This document shows, one piece after another, positions 23,561-36,778 of a stretch of 64,000 nucleotides of DNA. Position numbers and translations under genes: made by a program. The notes below the pieces were generated by a model. It searched no databases, was not told the origin of the DNA, and saw only the letters and a list, made by a program, of their open reading frames with translations. How positions within the stretch are numbered: position 1 is the first letter of the stretch; each line of letters opens with the position of its first letter. This DNA is from Volvariella volvacea V23 (taxonomy: Eukaryota; Basidiomycota; Agaricomycetes; Agaricales; Pluteaceae): positions 221,770-285,769 of the forward strand of contig KB722763.1 in the NCBI GenBank assembly GCA_000349905.1, read 5' to 3'.

Positions 23561-25056
23561 ATGGGTATTCCCGATGAAGCTGGGAGTGGTAGGGCTGTTG
23601 ACGAGGGTTTGGGGAGATTGCCGCCGTCCTCGCCTAGTGGTCGCCATCAAAGTCAGAAGCAATTCACAACACGCCCACATCCACACGACGCGCATATAGC
23701 CACAGGAAGTACCACAAACGACTCATTTGCATCACTTTTGGGGCGTGAACGCCGTCAGAGGACTAGTTCAAGTGCAGGACATCATACAACAGACACCTTT
23801 GTATCATACCTCAGAAAGCGCTCGCCCACGCGGCATACATCCTCTCAGTCCTCACCTACCCAATCTCTTCGTTCTTTCTTTACTCCTGCCGATACACCAA
23901 CGCACTTTGCTTCTAGAAACCATAAGGGGACCCCCCGAAAGTCCAAATCCTCGCCGCATATATCCAATCCGGTATCGACGTCCCCAACCTATTTAGTTGA
24001 CATGCAACCTAGGAGGGGAAATAGTAGCGATAATGATGATGAAGCAAGCATGATATATACGTCTTGGCGAGGCTCAAGTGGCAACCTTCGTGCTAATGGT
24101 GGGGCACATCCGAGGGCACGCATCTACGGGAATTCATCAAGTGGAGCTTTGCGCAGTCGCGAAACTCCAAACCCCATTTGCACTGCTCCCGGTGCTGCTT
24201 GTGCTGGAGAAACCGAAACAGAGATGGATGAACCCGTGAGTCTCTTTTCATTGCTCGGCTCAGCCAGTGCTTTCTTGGGTATATTGTGATAGGGTCAATT
24301 TGGAAGGCTAACTAGTTTACTTGCAGCCCCGACAGCTGCCGACAGCACGCATAGTACCTTCATCGGGTCCGCTTATACCACCAAATACGTTGGAGCAAAA
24401 GTTGACACCTTGGTTATTTGAGCTTTCCCGCCTATTATCAATCGTACCAGCTGTCATTGGGACAATATACAACCTCTACCAATTATTATATCCACCCACG
24501 TCATTGATTAATGGACGCGGTCCGCCCGAACGCATCGACTTCTTTGTGTCCGCTCTCTGGGTAACAATGTTTGCTTTCATCGTCAAAAAACTAATCTGAC
24601 CTGAGCCTGTAGTCAATTCTCACAGGATATCAATGCCTGTGCCTCACGACCGGTCTCTTGACGCGTTGGAGACTATATTATCCACCGTTATCAACACTGA
24701 TCCGGCTCCTGGCCCTGCAGGGTATATGTTGGCCAGCCACTCACCTGACTCTAACGATCCTGGAGCACGAAAAAAGACCAGTGATTACTTGGGCTGTAAT
24801 TGGCACAACAACCTGTTGCAGTCGAAGCATTCAGATTTGGGTCACGAGTAACCTCTGGTGGGAGAGAAGGGACAGTAAGGAAGTCAAGGGCGGGGAAGAG
24901 AGCAAAAGGGCATATTCCAGAAGGTGGGGTGGTAAATGGGGCGGACGCAGGTGGGACTGGAAGGAAGTTGGTGTCAAGTGTGTCCTGCCCGCTGGGCTGG
25001 TTTATTTCGTCATGGCATGGGCTGAACAGCTTAGAAGGGAGTGGTCCACCTGCTAG
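23561..25056 (+). CDS. EOS1: EOS1-type ER membrane protein (N-glycosylation)
   Basis: EOS1 is a multi-pass ER membrane protein that in yeast affects N-glycosylation and oxidative-stress tolerance. Three exons join in phase: 23561-24235, 24327-24560 and 24613-25056, giving 450 codons plus stop. The first ~255 residues are Ser/Pro/Arg-rich and look disordered. The conserved domain follows: LLSIVPAVIGTIYNLYQLLY, then a short loop and SALWSILTGYQCLCLTTGLL, then RLLALQGICWPATHLTLTIL and WAVIGTTTCCSRSIQIWVTS, with a final hydrophobic segment before the C-terminus. The CCSRxxQIWVTSNL signature is characteristic. The yeast protein is about 366 residues, so the N-terminal extension is the main difference. 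Confidence 0.9.
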
Positions 25057-26268
25057 CTGGTTGCGCGTGGGTACTCTTCAGCTTAGAGTTCTTTTGCGTT
25101 GTTTCATTGATCATCGTGTTTCTAGCTTCTCGTCGTATCTCTCCGCATTCACCCGAGCCCATTTTTATGAATCCCCACATGTTCTTGAGTTCGATGATCA
25201 ACTTCTCGAGACTATCAATTCGCAATTTGTAGGTGATACACGCATTTATCTATAGACTTTGTTATCTCTTGTCGCTTATTGCGGTTGCCCGACGAACATT
25301 TGTAGCCCTGTGTGTGGACGTTTGACTTCCAGATTCTTCACATCTTGCACACCTATTGCTGTGTACCCTACCTCATGATTCAATGGTAATGACGATTGGG
25401 TTCGCCATGCCAGCCTGTCGTTCGTTAGCAATCTAAGGTGTCATAAGGGTCATACTTCGGGGTAATCGAACGAATCTGAACACAAGGCACCACGAGGAAC
25501 AGACTCCGTCGAGTTCACCACCCGCCATCAATTCAGATAGAGCCTCATTGCTCAAGGGCCTTAAACATTTACGCATGCATATCGGGATATGTGAGTGCCT
25601 CGCCGATATAACTTGCTTCTGCCGCTTCACTTGGCCATTAGGCAGTACCCAGAAGACTACTTCACTGTCCAAGCCTTGATAATGCATTCACTGAAGGTAG
25701 AATTATCGGGCCGAAGACCGAACGCGTATGGCAATCAGCGCCCGCTCCAAAAATGGGCCTCTCGATAAGGGCTTGAAGTGAATGTCTTGTGCAACCCCTG
25801 TGCGCTTACCCTCGCTCGTTAATAGCAGCATAAGATACGACCCGGTCACTTTAAGATTAAGATTCGTGGGGAGCGAGGCTATGAACTTACACCATGCCGT
25901 AAGCCTATAGCAATCTACAGGCTCGGGGAAGTATTAGTACAGTACGTTTGCACAATCTCGTCCAGCCTAAATCTTGCATTTAACTTAGATCGCTAACTAG
26001 TGTAAGGAGATGTAAGGTCCCAACACCACGATGAATCTGGGTCCGAATTGTGTTTATTCAGGGTGAATATAGCTTCCTCGTGCCCCTTTTTTTCTTCAAC
26101 AGGAAATGGGTGAGTGGTTCACCGGGTTAAGATTGACTCGAGAGATCGTTGAGGAGAGGGTGGGCTTGTGGTACCTGCCATGATCATGACCTATGCCTGC
26201 GCTCTATCATCATCAAGATATTTAAACGAGGCTTCGAAATGATGGGCCTGTCAACCTGCGCGGAGTTA
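25057..26268. other. Intergenic
   Basis: Between EOS1 and the F-box/LRR gene, which converge. A few open frames of 60-85 codons are visible and no family is recognised. Confidence 0.45.
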
Positions 26269-28802
26269 TCAATTCTGTAGAAATTTCGCCATCCTTTGGG
26301 ATTTTACAATTCTGGCCCGCAGAGGTGCACCGTAAAGTACGTGATCATAACCAGGGAACGTGGCATCAAAGAACCAGGCCACGTTATGCGCGAGACACTT
26401 GTCGGGGAATCCTTGGCTTGGCGGGTGGATAAGAGCAGTGACGGCACGGTATCGCTGGCCCGTATTTAAGAGCATTTGGCAACATACGAAATCACCTTCG
26501 GCGGACATCAGTTCGTCATCGTCGTCATCGGGCTGCTCGGTGGCCGACGAGGCATATGCCCGTATAGCCTTTACAGTGATTGAGCAGTCAGCCTCCGTCG
26601 ACTTATCGCTCAGTGTTTCATTAGCACATCCCATGATAGTCGGAGGCGGGGGCGGACCGTTTCCCCGCACGACGGGGTGTGTACATGTCAGAATTTGAAA
26701 CGCCACTGTCACGATGAAGTCTGTCTGCGGCAACAGAGAAGATCATACCCCGAAATGACGGATACGTAGATGATTTGTGCCATCACTGACCGAAAGCGCC
26801 GATTGCGAGTATGAGGGGTACATACACATCAGCTTGGAAATCCTGGCAGGTAGATGATGTCGTTGGATGGTATCCAGGACCGAGAGATAATTGAAGTATT
26901 CCTCAGGCGGCGGCATCTTCAGTCGATGGGATAGGGATTGTAGGTTCACTCGTGGCTCTTGTCAAGAAGCACCACGCGGTAGAGGTGGGGGCAATATGAA
27001 GGAAGACTCCAAAGCATAAAACACGAGGATCAAACCTTGTGTGTGCGTGGCGTATTCAAAGAGATATTCATCGAGATTCTTGATGGATAGACGTGTGAAA
27101 GTCGGAAGATGGGGAGTGTGACTCCTCCACCAAAGGTTGCCGCGAAGCGGAAAAATGACATATTGAACAGGTGCTCAGATTGCAACGAGATGATTGTATA
27201 TACTGGATAGAATGTTCCTACAAAATCGTGGTGATAGTAATATATGCCCCAAATCTTTGATGCCGTGGATAGACGGGTATGTGCGAGATATGTAGATGAC
27301 TTACAACAAATTCGGAAATAAAACAGGATCTAGACTGGATGCGATCAGTTCACAATAGATAGAAGCACTAGGGAGATTTATTCTTGAGCTTTGAGAGATA
27401 ACGAAACCAACGCTGAACACGGGACCGAGAGAAGCGGATCATGACCTTTTGTCAAGTAGGCACGGACGAGGTCTTGGGCGTAGCCTGCTACTCGACAAAA
27501 GGGAGAGACGCCCTGAGCAATGGCAAGGGATGCCAGCAAGTTGATAGAACCATCGGTACATGAAACGCGGACATTGTCGAGCCAATTGGAATATTGACGT
27601 TGACTTAATTCCGAATAAAATGCAACCTAAGCCAATAGCGACGAACGGCATAGAAATTGATTTTTCAAGAATTAATAGAACGAATAATACGCGAATCAAT
27701 ACAAGCTCACCAGGTCGATCTCAAATGACGAATCCACGATTTTGCCGACAATCAGGTTCAACGTCTTGAGCCCTTTCAATTTTGCAGCAAGGAAGTCGAC
27801 TAATTGTGGACTCAGGACCGAAATCGAAAGTGTCAAGTTCGTGGGACCTGTGGTATCTCCTCGGGGGTGGGGAGATAACAACTCGGTAAAGGACTGTGCG
27901 TCCTCAGGCGCAACCAATGCACCCTCCACGCTGAGCGTCTGAACGGACTCATTCTCCAGAACGAACTTGGCTACGCGTCGAAGCTCCATAGCCCGATAGC
28001 GCATAGATAAGGCGAGGGAGACTGTTTGCAGATTGGAGAAACGTCCGAGTGCGGGGAAGATGAATGATGCGTCTAGGCGAGGGGAGGTGCTGATCGTCAT
28101 GTGCTTGATACGGGGAAATCGTCGTTGAATGAGGGAGGCGATGTCCTGGTAACGTGATGTACAAGGTGTCCGGAGATGGAAGTGGAGTCGCAACCCCTGT
28201 ATGGAATTAGGGGCAGCCATATCGCGCACGATCATTTGCATGACGTCGACGTTCGCCCGTATGTCCAGAATTCGTAAGGACTTCAGGCATGCATGCCACA
28301 ACGCCCGGGCGATGGGCAGGAAGAAGGAGGATGCAGTTAGCGGCGAAGCATCCTTGCCGGCCAACGTGCTAGCGCCTTGCCAGTTGCAATCAAGGGCTAG
28401 ATCAGTAACTTGGCATAGCAAGGACATGACGTGCGCAACCCGTTGTACAATTGCACCCAGCTCGAGTGCAGTCACAGGTAATTTCGGAGGTTCTGCCCCG
28501 AAGTTAAGATTCAAGCAACGAACGCGTTCAGCGACGAATGGATTACTGATTTGACGTCGGTTGTAAGCTCAACGACGTCCCTTAGCATAGATAAGTGGGT
28601 TGACCTGCCTCAATCTCAAAAGTAAGCCATCGACTTTGTCCGATTCCCCGAAACGAGCAAGATCCAAGGAGACGTGACGGTATCTTGTGTCAAGTGCTGC
28701 TGTAAAGAAAACACGATTGACTCCGGATAACTGGCGCAACTCATCCGCCTCAAGATAATTAGCAACAGAAAACCAGATATCTGCCGGGATGGGTGGAATC
28801 AT
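26269..28802 (-). CDS. F-box / leucine-rich-repeat-like protein
   Basis: Predicted SCF substrate receptor of a different subfamily from the F-box pair at 5751 and 44139. The ATG at 28802 gives MIPPIPADIWFSVANYLEAD followed by ELRQLSGVNRVFFTAALDTRY, a clear F-box. After an intron a long exon (28514-27696 region) reads NPFVAERVRCLNLNFG and then leucine-rich segments such as LRILDIRAN, IQGLRLHFHL, LQTVSLALS, LTLSISVLS and LKTLNLIVG, as in fungal F-box/LRR proteins. More open frame lies at 26949-26743 and 26733-26269 in one frame, separated by a stop that only an unusually short intron could remove. The C-terminal part may therefore belong here or be a separate unit. The F-box and LRR parts are firm and the 3' end is tentative. 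Confidence 0.65.
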
Positions 28803-29469
28803 GAGTGGGGGGGACTGAGGCTGACAGTCGTGTTACTCGGTCATCGATTCCCCAGTGCCAGCGCGGCCCCGGATTCGTCCGGAGGCGGCGTAGCCGATTC
28901 TTTGGCGTCAATCCCGCAATCAAACAAAGTCCCTTGATCCAGGAACGTAGTACCAGCTCACTAACGAATGCAGCGAAGGAGGTAGCCAGTCTCATTGAGG
29001 GGCAGCGAATGCATGCCAAGCGACCGAGGCGTCCTGAGCTTGCTCGGTCACACAAGACTGTGATCATGTAAGTCGTGCTCAACAGTAACTCCACCGCTTG
29101 GTTCTTGGTCTTACGTGACGTACAGGGGCTTGAGTCAGTTGCCTTGCACTTGTTGTAGTGCGGATAGATAGCTAGCGTATGCCTAGTTAAGCTAAGAATA
29201 GGCGAATCGCGATCTTTCAAGCTCCGGCAGTCCGTCAGTATCAGCTTGAGTCGGGTACGTATCCTGTTTGTCTATCGATTCACATGTAGAATGTCTCCAT
29301 TCTGATTCGGCTATGCGTTGTGCGCTACAACTTGCGCTACAAGGCGTGGGACACGTAGGACCAAACGAAGTGATTCACGAAGCGCAATTTTGTCGCTACC
29401 TGCCACCGCTCACTTCCTGCTTCCGCATCAGGAGGCGTTGCAGTTATCTTGACAGTATCCGGTGTAATA
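28803..29469. other. Divergent intergenic region
   Basis: Separates the minus-strand F-box/LRR gene from the plus-strand gene at 29470. Long open frames here (28759-29220 minus, 28805-29071 plus) look like chance frames in GC-richer sequence. Confidence 0.4.
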
Positions 29470-31042
29470 ATGTCCCAGACTAAGACAACGGTCGCCAATA
29501 TATTGGTTTCACTGCAGGATTTTCTGGGTTTTGAGTTGGTATGTTCTCAATTAGAGTTTTGCGAGGATTCTCGGTGCGTCGGCACGTCAAGATATTTTAC
29601 TCATCTCTTTTCACGACCTCAAGGGTGAGCTATTTCTCCAATCAATGGAACAGGTTATCGCGGCGCTGCCCACCGAAAACAGCATCAAATATTTCAATGT
29701 AAAAGTAAGTCCCAATGTCTCAGTCTGGGTCTACCCGTGGCCGGCGGTCGCTCAAATATAGTGCCGAAACCTTTACTTGATCTGTAATGCACTGCCTAAG
29801 ACGCGACTAGTAATGTCTCCATCCTACCATACTACCCACAAATGGTCCCATCGCTCAATTTTACGAAAAAACCTGACCACTCGGTTTGCTTACAAAGTCC
29901 TCCTCGACATTCAAGGAAGGTATTCAAGCCTTCCCGTCTTATAATCGCCGGACGGGGTCATTTTTTGTTCCTCTGGCATCGCTGTTACCCATCCCGCTCT
30001 GCGTTTCAAGGATAAACGGTTTTGGTCCCCCGCACAACCCTCCGCCAATGCCCCCCTCGATAAATGTTCCCCACGCCCCCGAAATTGTCTGGTTCACTCC
30101 TTCGAGCAATTTTCAAACGAACCCGGTCGAGCAGCTGACGGCCATAGGTGATCCACGATTTACCGAAGCCGTAGACTGGTATGTTGCCACCCCTGTGCCA
30201 GATTCTCAGCTTGAAACCCCTCGCCCAGTGCTTATTATGGCTTCCGCGTGAAAGATAGAAGTACAGCAGTCCTGATCATGGGTACGCCTTTACATTCCCC
30301 ATTTCCCTCCCCTCGATAGGATGCTGCTCACCTGTTGTCCAGGCTGGAAAAGTATCGAGGCACATCATACCTTCATGGAGAATGAATGCTACCCAGAGCT
30401 TGTCCTCTCGTTCATGGACTCTTTCATGGGCCAAGGGAACTTTCTTCAAGTACTCCTGGCGCCTGGCGCATCCCAATATCCCATTCCATCATATCAATCA
30501 GATTCATCCTCGTCCTCTCCACCTTCTTCACCACTACAGCCCCCGTGCTCCTGTTCTTCATGCCGATACAACGAATTTCAGCCCACATTCCCAGAGCCGC
30601 TATCGTCCATGTCCGAGTTCCGTTTATCGCTCGAGGCGCCATTCGTACAGTTCCTCTACCTGACCGCTCGCTCGTCGAAGAGGGACACTCCTGATCTGAG
30701 TCTCAACCCTACAGGAACACGAGAACTGAGGAAGCTGGTAAGAAGGTTGGATGAAGGGATGAAAACTGTGGAGAGCTGCTTGTCCTCGTGCTGGGCACCT
30801 GGTATCACTTTGGGAAAAGAGAACACCATTGTTGGGATTATTGGGTGGGAGAGCTTCGAGGTAAGCTTATGACGTTGGGGCTAATTCTGTGTATTCTTCT
30901 CTGTCTGATGTTCTTCTCCCTTGCATTACAGCACTGCAAGCGCGAAACACGGTCAGGCGGTAGACTTGGAACCATCCTGGCTAACATAGAGCAAATAGCG
31001 CTTGTCGAGTGGACATATGGAAACATAACAAGATTATTGTAA
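29470..31042 (+). CDS. Possible ABM-like (dimeric alpha/beta-barrel) protein
   Basis: Tentative. The exon around 30345 contains GWKSIEAHHTFMENECYPEL followed by VLSFMDSFMG. This resembles the pattern in fungal antibiotic-biosynthesis-monooxygenase-like proteins (W-x-S-x-E-A-H-x-x-F, then a helix). Working upstream, plausible exons are MSQTKTTVANILVSLQDFL (29470), SMEQVIAALPTENSIKYFN (about 29645) and a longer exon from 29899 (SSSTFKEGIQAFPSYN...). Downstream, after an intron at 30860-30930, the last exon ends LVEWTYGNITRLL and a stop at 31042. The junction between 30250 and 30343 could not be made in frame with one clean intron. A 25-residue Ser/Pro/Cys-rich insert lies near 30490-30570. Function, if any, unknown. 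Confidence 0.45.
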
Positions 31043-33814
31043 CCATATTGTCGCCAATATCATCACATTTCGCATTTTCTCTTCATGACCTAGAGTTTAT
31101 TTTAGAGCAGGGTCGCTTTATTCCTCTGGAGGCTGTACGAGCGACTCATTAGAACTAATCACGGCACGATTTTGTATAATACTAGTACTTTTTATTTATA
31201 ATCATATCCACTGTCATTCCGAACCTACTAGCATGCTGGTGCTTGACTAATATCATTATGATATGGTTACCTGTGCAGCTAGCAACCCTCCACCAAGACC
31301 CAACCGTACACAAGTCCTAAGGGCACACCCACCCACTCCACCACCACTACGGTGCTATAATTATAACCAACCGGATTGGCCTCGAAATCAAGGCACGCGA
31401 TTCGAGGAGCTTAATTAGCCTCCGATACTGTAGGTCCGTTCAAATACATACCCCGACTTATTTCAAAAATTTACCACAATGGAGGAGGCCAAGCACCAAA
31501 CAGATGGCAAATCCACGGAGATGCTGGACTATTTTGAAGTCTGCATAAGGGTGTACTCGACGTCCGGCGTTTGAGTCCGAATCTGCTTGTTGGTGGTAAG
31601 TATAGCTGCTCAGGCGATGACTATCGACCGGTGGCGCTTCAAGTTGTTCCAGCCCGCCGCCGGTGGGTACGGGTCCACTAGCGATTAGCCAACCCACCGT
31701 CGTGTGTATTAGGCCATGGCCTCTGACACGTCGAATTGCCTCGGGAGTTGAACAGCCAAAACTTGGGCCAAGACTCAGCAGTGAAAGACATACCGCACCG
31801 CACAACGGCACCGGCGCGCGTACCATGGCTGATAGGTAAGCGCTTGACCGGTACCAGTACAGTACAGCTACTGTATTGAATCAATAACAAATTCCGAAGT
31901 TGAAGGGGAGTCGGAAATCGGGTGCCCCGGTCGCATTGCATCTGTCGGGGAGAGTGGGTGGGAACCCGCTCCCAATGTATAGTATGCAGCTTGCAGTGTC
32001 TTTACTATTTAGACATCCAACTCGGGTGTTCGTGCTGGCCACTCGACACATCTGCATTTTCATCATTGGCTTGACCATTTGAATCTGACCCAGGTCTGAA
32101 ACTTTTTCGCAAGTAAAACCTCGCGCTTGTCTAGCTGCAGACAGTCGAGGGTTAGTTTTTGAATTCATGATCAATAGGTTTTTTTGAGACTAAAATCCAA
32201 ATGAAAAGGTGAAATTTTCTGAATAATTACCGATACATTGAAAAAACTGTGGCCGGTCAAACGAACGATTGCGGCCCGGACCCGTAATCCCCGCAGTTAG
32301 GTTTCACTTTCCCGTGTACAGTCCCAAAGTTCGCGTCAGCGCGCAGAGTGGACAGGATAGCGGCACCGGGGAATTCTCTACAGCCTGGGTGGCCCACCTC
32401 GTAGCTCGTGGCAGCAGCGCGCGATGCTAGCCTGGGCGCGCGATTCGCACTCGCAGCTTGGCTCGCGATCTCGCTTGGGCGACGATGGCAGCACGCTCGC
32501 CGACACCCAGGCCGGCAGATCACGAGGCTCAAGCATTCCGAATTTGAACCCAGACTCGGACGTACTTGGCCATAATGGTTTTTGTGGTGGGTGCGAGTAT
32601 ATTTTGTTCCAGTGTGGGTTCACTACCCTGCCAGGGCATATCTCATTTACTAGGACCGCCGCACCGTGACAAAGCCTGAGCTCGGCAGCACTTGGCTAGT
32701 GGGCGCCATTGATATCTGGACAAGCTCACCGCGCTTGCCAGCAATCAATCCCAAATCCTAATCACGGCATCAGGGTGAAAAAAAACTTTGCGCAATACTG
32801 CACACACCGTGACCAGAATACCAGTCGGGTCTTATCCCCGTGGCACTGATCATCTGTGAACCATCACCGTCATTCTCCAAGCTTGTGTCGAACGTCCAAC
32901 ACCGTAATGCTGGGCACTGGAGGCACTGGGGATCTCCGAACTCGAGTCATTGCTATTCATAGATGCGACGATGATCCTGGTACCCATCATGATGATCACC
33001 ATCCAAGCCCACTCCGTTGAGTCGCGATCTTTCCGGGTTATGTAGATCTTGCAGTAATGCTGGGACGTCCACGGCCATGGCCTATTATAACCTATCATCT
33101 CAGACTTTGATGCTCGTACTATTCGTGGACGCGATTACGCGGCATATGAATAGCATGAAAAACCCACTTATCATTCGATACGCACATGCACATGAAAAGA
33201 ACGGCGCTCCTCACTTTGGCTTGGATTAAACCATCAGAATGAATGCCTGGCACCTGTGACATTGATAACTCTGGGCCAGGCCCTGGGGTGTCGGCGTCGT
33301 GTTCAAGTTTATGATGGCGCCCGCACAGATCTATACTGGCACACACCTAATCACAATCACAAGCATCAGGCGTAAAAAGAGTGGAGTGCTCGGCGTTGAT
33401 GTCGATAACTATGCATATATATGCTATGTGACGTTGCATAAAAGGGAGTTCGGGATATAAGCAAAAAAAAAAGAAAAGAAAAGAAAAAGAAACTGCAACT
33501 AAAAAAGCACCTAACTAAGTGAAGAACCCGTGGTGGAGGAGATGACTAAGGAACGAGGTAGAGGGAGGAAGTGTGAGATGAAAACGGGTAAAAAGGCGAA
33601 GACTCAAAGGCCCCCAGGAAGGATGGTCGAGTAGCACGATTAAAATGGGGAAAGCGCCAAAGTGCGGTGTTGGTGTTTAATGCGTATACCGATAGTAAGT
33701 ACGGGGAGGTGTTTGATTTGATGCTTGGGTGGTCGAAAGCGAGACGATGATAAGTAGAGGAGTCCTTGTTAAGTCGAGTGGTTCATAGCTCTAATGAGCA
33801 GTCCAATGAAACCT
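31043..33814. other. Gene-poor stretch, 2.8 kb
   Basis: Open frames on both strands (for example 31826-31458 minus, with a signal-peptide-like start that lacks family support) show no recognisable domain. An uninterrupted purine run (A-rich, 33463-33492) lies near the 3' side of TOM70. Confidence 0.45.
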
Positions 33815-36428
33815 TTACGCCATTGGTGGTGCCAAATCTCGCATTTGGGGCACAATATCTGGATAGTTATCCATAAACTCCAACTGTGCCTTCGCGGTCT
33901 GATTGAAAAAAGAAAAAAAATCACAAGCATCAGCGTCCATTCACTCAAGCCCAGCACCAAAACCAAAACCAAAACCAAAACCAAAAAGTCAAATTCATAC
34001 TCACGATCTTGAAACTCAGCGCATTGACCAACTCTGGCTCCGTTCTCGCCAACTCGACCTGTCGTCCAAACAACTCTGCCGCGCTCTTCACGTCCCCTTT
34101 TTGCATGTACAGCTGTGCTAGCGTCGCCACTGCAGCTTCACATTCTGGGTCGATTTTGAGAGCCTCCTCGCAGCAGGTTATTGCCTCCTGCAGAGCCTCT
34201 CGCCATTGGAAGACTGTTAGGGCCTTGTTGACGAGTGGGAGGACGTTGACGAACGACGTGTCGTTCCTGGAGAAGAGATGAAGATTAGGATTGAGGATTG
34301 AGATCAGATAGCATATGAAGAAGTGACGTACTTGGCCTTCTCCAACTCAATCGCTCTCTCAAACTTGGCCACGGCATCTTCGAATCGCTGCTGGTCCATC
34401 AAAAGCTCGCCGCTGCGGGGCAACCCGTCAGCAGGGATAGAAGAGACAAAAACTATTTCCACTCACTAATAATTCTGCGGCTCGCTCCTTTGAGGGAACT
34501 TTGTCAGTGTCCTCCTAAACGTGGCCATACTCGTTCCAATCTCTCCCAACTTATAATGGGCAACAGCTAGTTGAATGTGGCTGAACACGAACGATTCGTC
34601 CAGTTCCATAGACTTGGAGTAGTTCTGTGCTGCTTCATCATAGCTTCCGCTGATGAAAAGTACTATATATGCGCACGGAACGTACGTTGCTGAGTCGAGT
34701 AGGCTCTAAGAAGGGAAGGGAAGGACAAACCTTGACCACGGTGATAGTAGATGTCTGGGTCATTGGCATTAAACTGAATCGCCTTCTCAAAGCAATCAAA
34801 CGCCTTGATGGGATCGCCTTCCTCCATATACACACTAGCAATCTTCACCAAGCTCTGCGTGAACGACGGAACCAGGTCGAGAGATTTCAGGAGATCTGTC
34901 TTGGCACCCTCGATGTCGCCCATGAGGAACCTGCGGACCGAGAGTTGAGTTACAAGGTCAGACGTATGGATGCATGTAGATGACATACTTGAATGTGCCC
35001 CTCAAGTTAAGGGCCTCAGCCAATAGCTCGTCCTTCGACAATCCCTGCTCTATCGATTCGTTGGCGAATGTAAGGGCATGTTGGTAGTCAGATGCAGCAA
35101 GAGCATCTAATGCCAGCACCAAGGTGTTATCCCCTGTCGTTGGGTTCTCTGGGAGAACTGGCTTGGGCCCTGCACGAAAACAACGATAAGACACACCAAA
35201 CGCGTAAAAGCGGAGAGGGACAACACGTACGCGGTCGGAAGGCAGCAAAGTAGGCCTGGATGAAAGTAAATGAAGGCAGACGAGGTCCACGAGCCTGGCA
35301 GGCAGGTCATCAGTGCCAAACGCCACAAGACACAAGTTTCATGGATAGGGAGCGCACCTTCTGGATTGCAATACCCTCTACAGCCGAGTACTGCTTCACA
35401 ACCCGCTCCAAAGCCTCTGATGTTGCCTTATTGGCAAATCTATCGAGGACGTTCGACGCAGTGAAGTCTAGCATTGCGAGTCAGCATGACTGCATATGTG
35501 CATATCGACCCAAGGAGGGAAATGGCCCACGTACCGCGTAGGGCCTCTGCATACTGCTCCAACTTCTCATATGCTGAAGCTCTCCGGTTCAACGCCTTGA
35601 TGTATGTTCGGTCAAGCTCGAGTGCAGATGTGCAGTCACGAATAACTTGAAGGTACTGCGGCGGCTCAAAGTTCATGTAGCCTGACGAAAAGGGAAGGGA
35701 TGTGAGTACATTTCACTCTCGGAGAAGGGGAGGGGAGGGCGTGAAATCTCGGTGAAAACGAGAGAAATGAATGGGGACACATACAAGCAGCACGATTGCA
35801 ATAGAACACCGCCTGGGGCTTCACCGAGACCTCGATTGCACGCGTATACAGCAGAGCTGCACGTTGGAAGTCGCGAGCCTTGTAGGCATCATTTCCCAGA
35901 GCCTTGAACTCGTTGGAGAGCTTGTCCTTTTCCTATTGGCGCAGCAAATCACGTCCTTAGCACAGAACAGGGAGGAGGGAGGCATGAAGACATACCTCTG
36001 GCGATAGTGCAGCGATCTGCTCCGGCGTCAAATCTTCAGGCCCTACGTAAACAACTCATATGTAAGCACACATCCCGCCCAGTCTCACAAACGCAGGGGA
36101 GAGGGAACCCCAGAGACACACCAGGTTTCTTCTCCGTCTGGACCTCCTCCAAAATTGGCTTATCGTCCTCCTCTTTCTTCGCATCACTTGCGCCCCCAGC
36201 CGTACTCTTCCTCGACGACCCCTTGCCCGGCTTTTTCTTCCTCTCTTCATCTCTCCTCGACTTCCTCTTCTGCTGCGAGGAAGTACTAGCATAGTAGGCT
36301 ACACCTCCCACTGCAACAACAGCCGCAGCAGCGCCAATTAGCACCGCTCGCTTGTTTTCTGAGACAAAGTTTTGGACGCGGTCGAGCACGGTGGCGGTCG
36401 TGCTGTCTTCTGCTGCGTTGGCGGCCAT
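33815..36428 (-). CDS. TOM70: TOM70, mitochondrial outer-membrane import receptor
   Basis: Receptor that takes chaperone-bound precursors (notably carrier proteins) to the TOM channel. The ATG at 36428 gives a short head and a membrane anchor with an AVLIGAAAAVVAVGGVAYYA core (residues about 29-48). A lysine/arginine-rich linker follows (KRKSRRDEERKKKPGKG), then PEDLTPEQIAALSPEEKDKL and a tetratricopeptide clamp starting NEFKALGNDAYKARDFQRAA with FYCNRAACY. Further TPR helices lie through 35600-34000 (for example DCTSALELDRTYIKALNRRA, VKIASVYMEEGDPIKAFDCF and MATLAQLYMQKGDVKSAAEL). The last exon encodes TAKAQLEFMDNYPDIVPQMR and stops at 33815-33817. About ten short introns interrupt it. The final intron holds five tandem CCAAAA units (plus-strand sense). 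It appears intact and single-copy. Confidence 0.93.
33957..33986. repeat. Hexamer microsatellite (CCAAAA)x5
   Basis: Five perfect tandem copies of CCAAAA on the plus strand (TTTTGG in the sense of TOM70), lying inside the last TOM70 intron between its donor and the polypyrimidine tract. Confidence 0.9.
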
Positions 36429-36778
36429 TTTTTGCTTGTCTTTTTAGTTTGGGAAGAGGTAGAGAGTGTGGTTTGTGGCTTGTCTATTTGTGGTGATGGA
36501 GGAAGGTGTGACTGGTGTCGTGTGTGCGTTGTACTGTATTAAGTATGGCACCCCCGAGCGGATGTGTGCAGTGTTACGGAATTAAGTTATTACCGTTATA
36601 GCGAAGCAAGAATAAAGATGTAAGATATAGTGTTAAGCGTTGACCACGACGGGGACGACGACAAAAGCAACGGGGAGGACGGGGAGGACGACGAGGAACG
36701 GACAAGTTCGCTTGGAGCAAGCGCGGTTAGTTCGAAAAAATTACACGGGAACAACTTCCGCATTTGCCGGTGTCACGC
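36429..36778. other. Spacer between DPH2 and TOM70
   Basis: About 350 bases that must hold the DPH2 3' end and the TOM70 promoter. Near 36673-36690 GGGGAGGAC occurs twice in tandem next to GACGAC repeats. No gene recognised. Confidence 0.5.

Noticed and set aside
26734..26757. A 24-base intron joining the two 3' open segments of the F-box/LRR gene
   Set aside because: It is in frame, but 24 bases is far below the intron sizes seen in the other genes here, so I leave the 3' end tentative.
28759..29220. Minus-strand open frame of 153 codons upstream of the F-box/LRR gene
   Set aside because: It overlaps the F-box start codon region in another frame and has no domain; likely chance.
29500..31042. 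A firm enzymatic assignment for the ABM-like gene
   Set aside because: Only one motif region fits and one junction cannot be made in frame, so no reaction is proposed.
31458..31826. Minus-strand frame with a signal-peptide-like N-terminus
   Set aside because: The hydrophobic start alone is weak evidence; no Cys pattern, no homologue recognised and no splice continuation.
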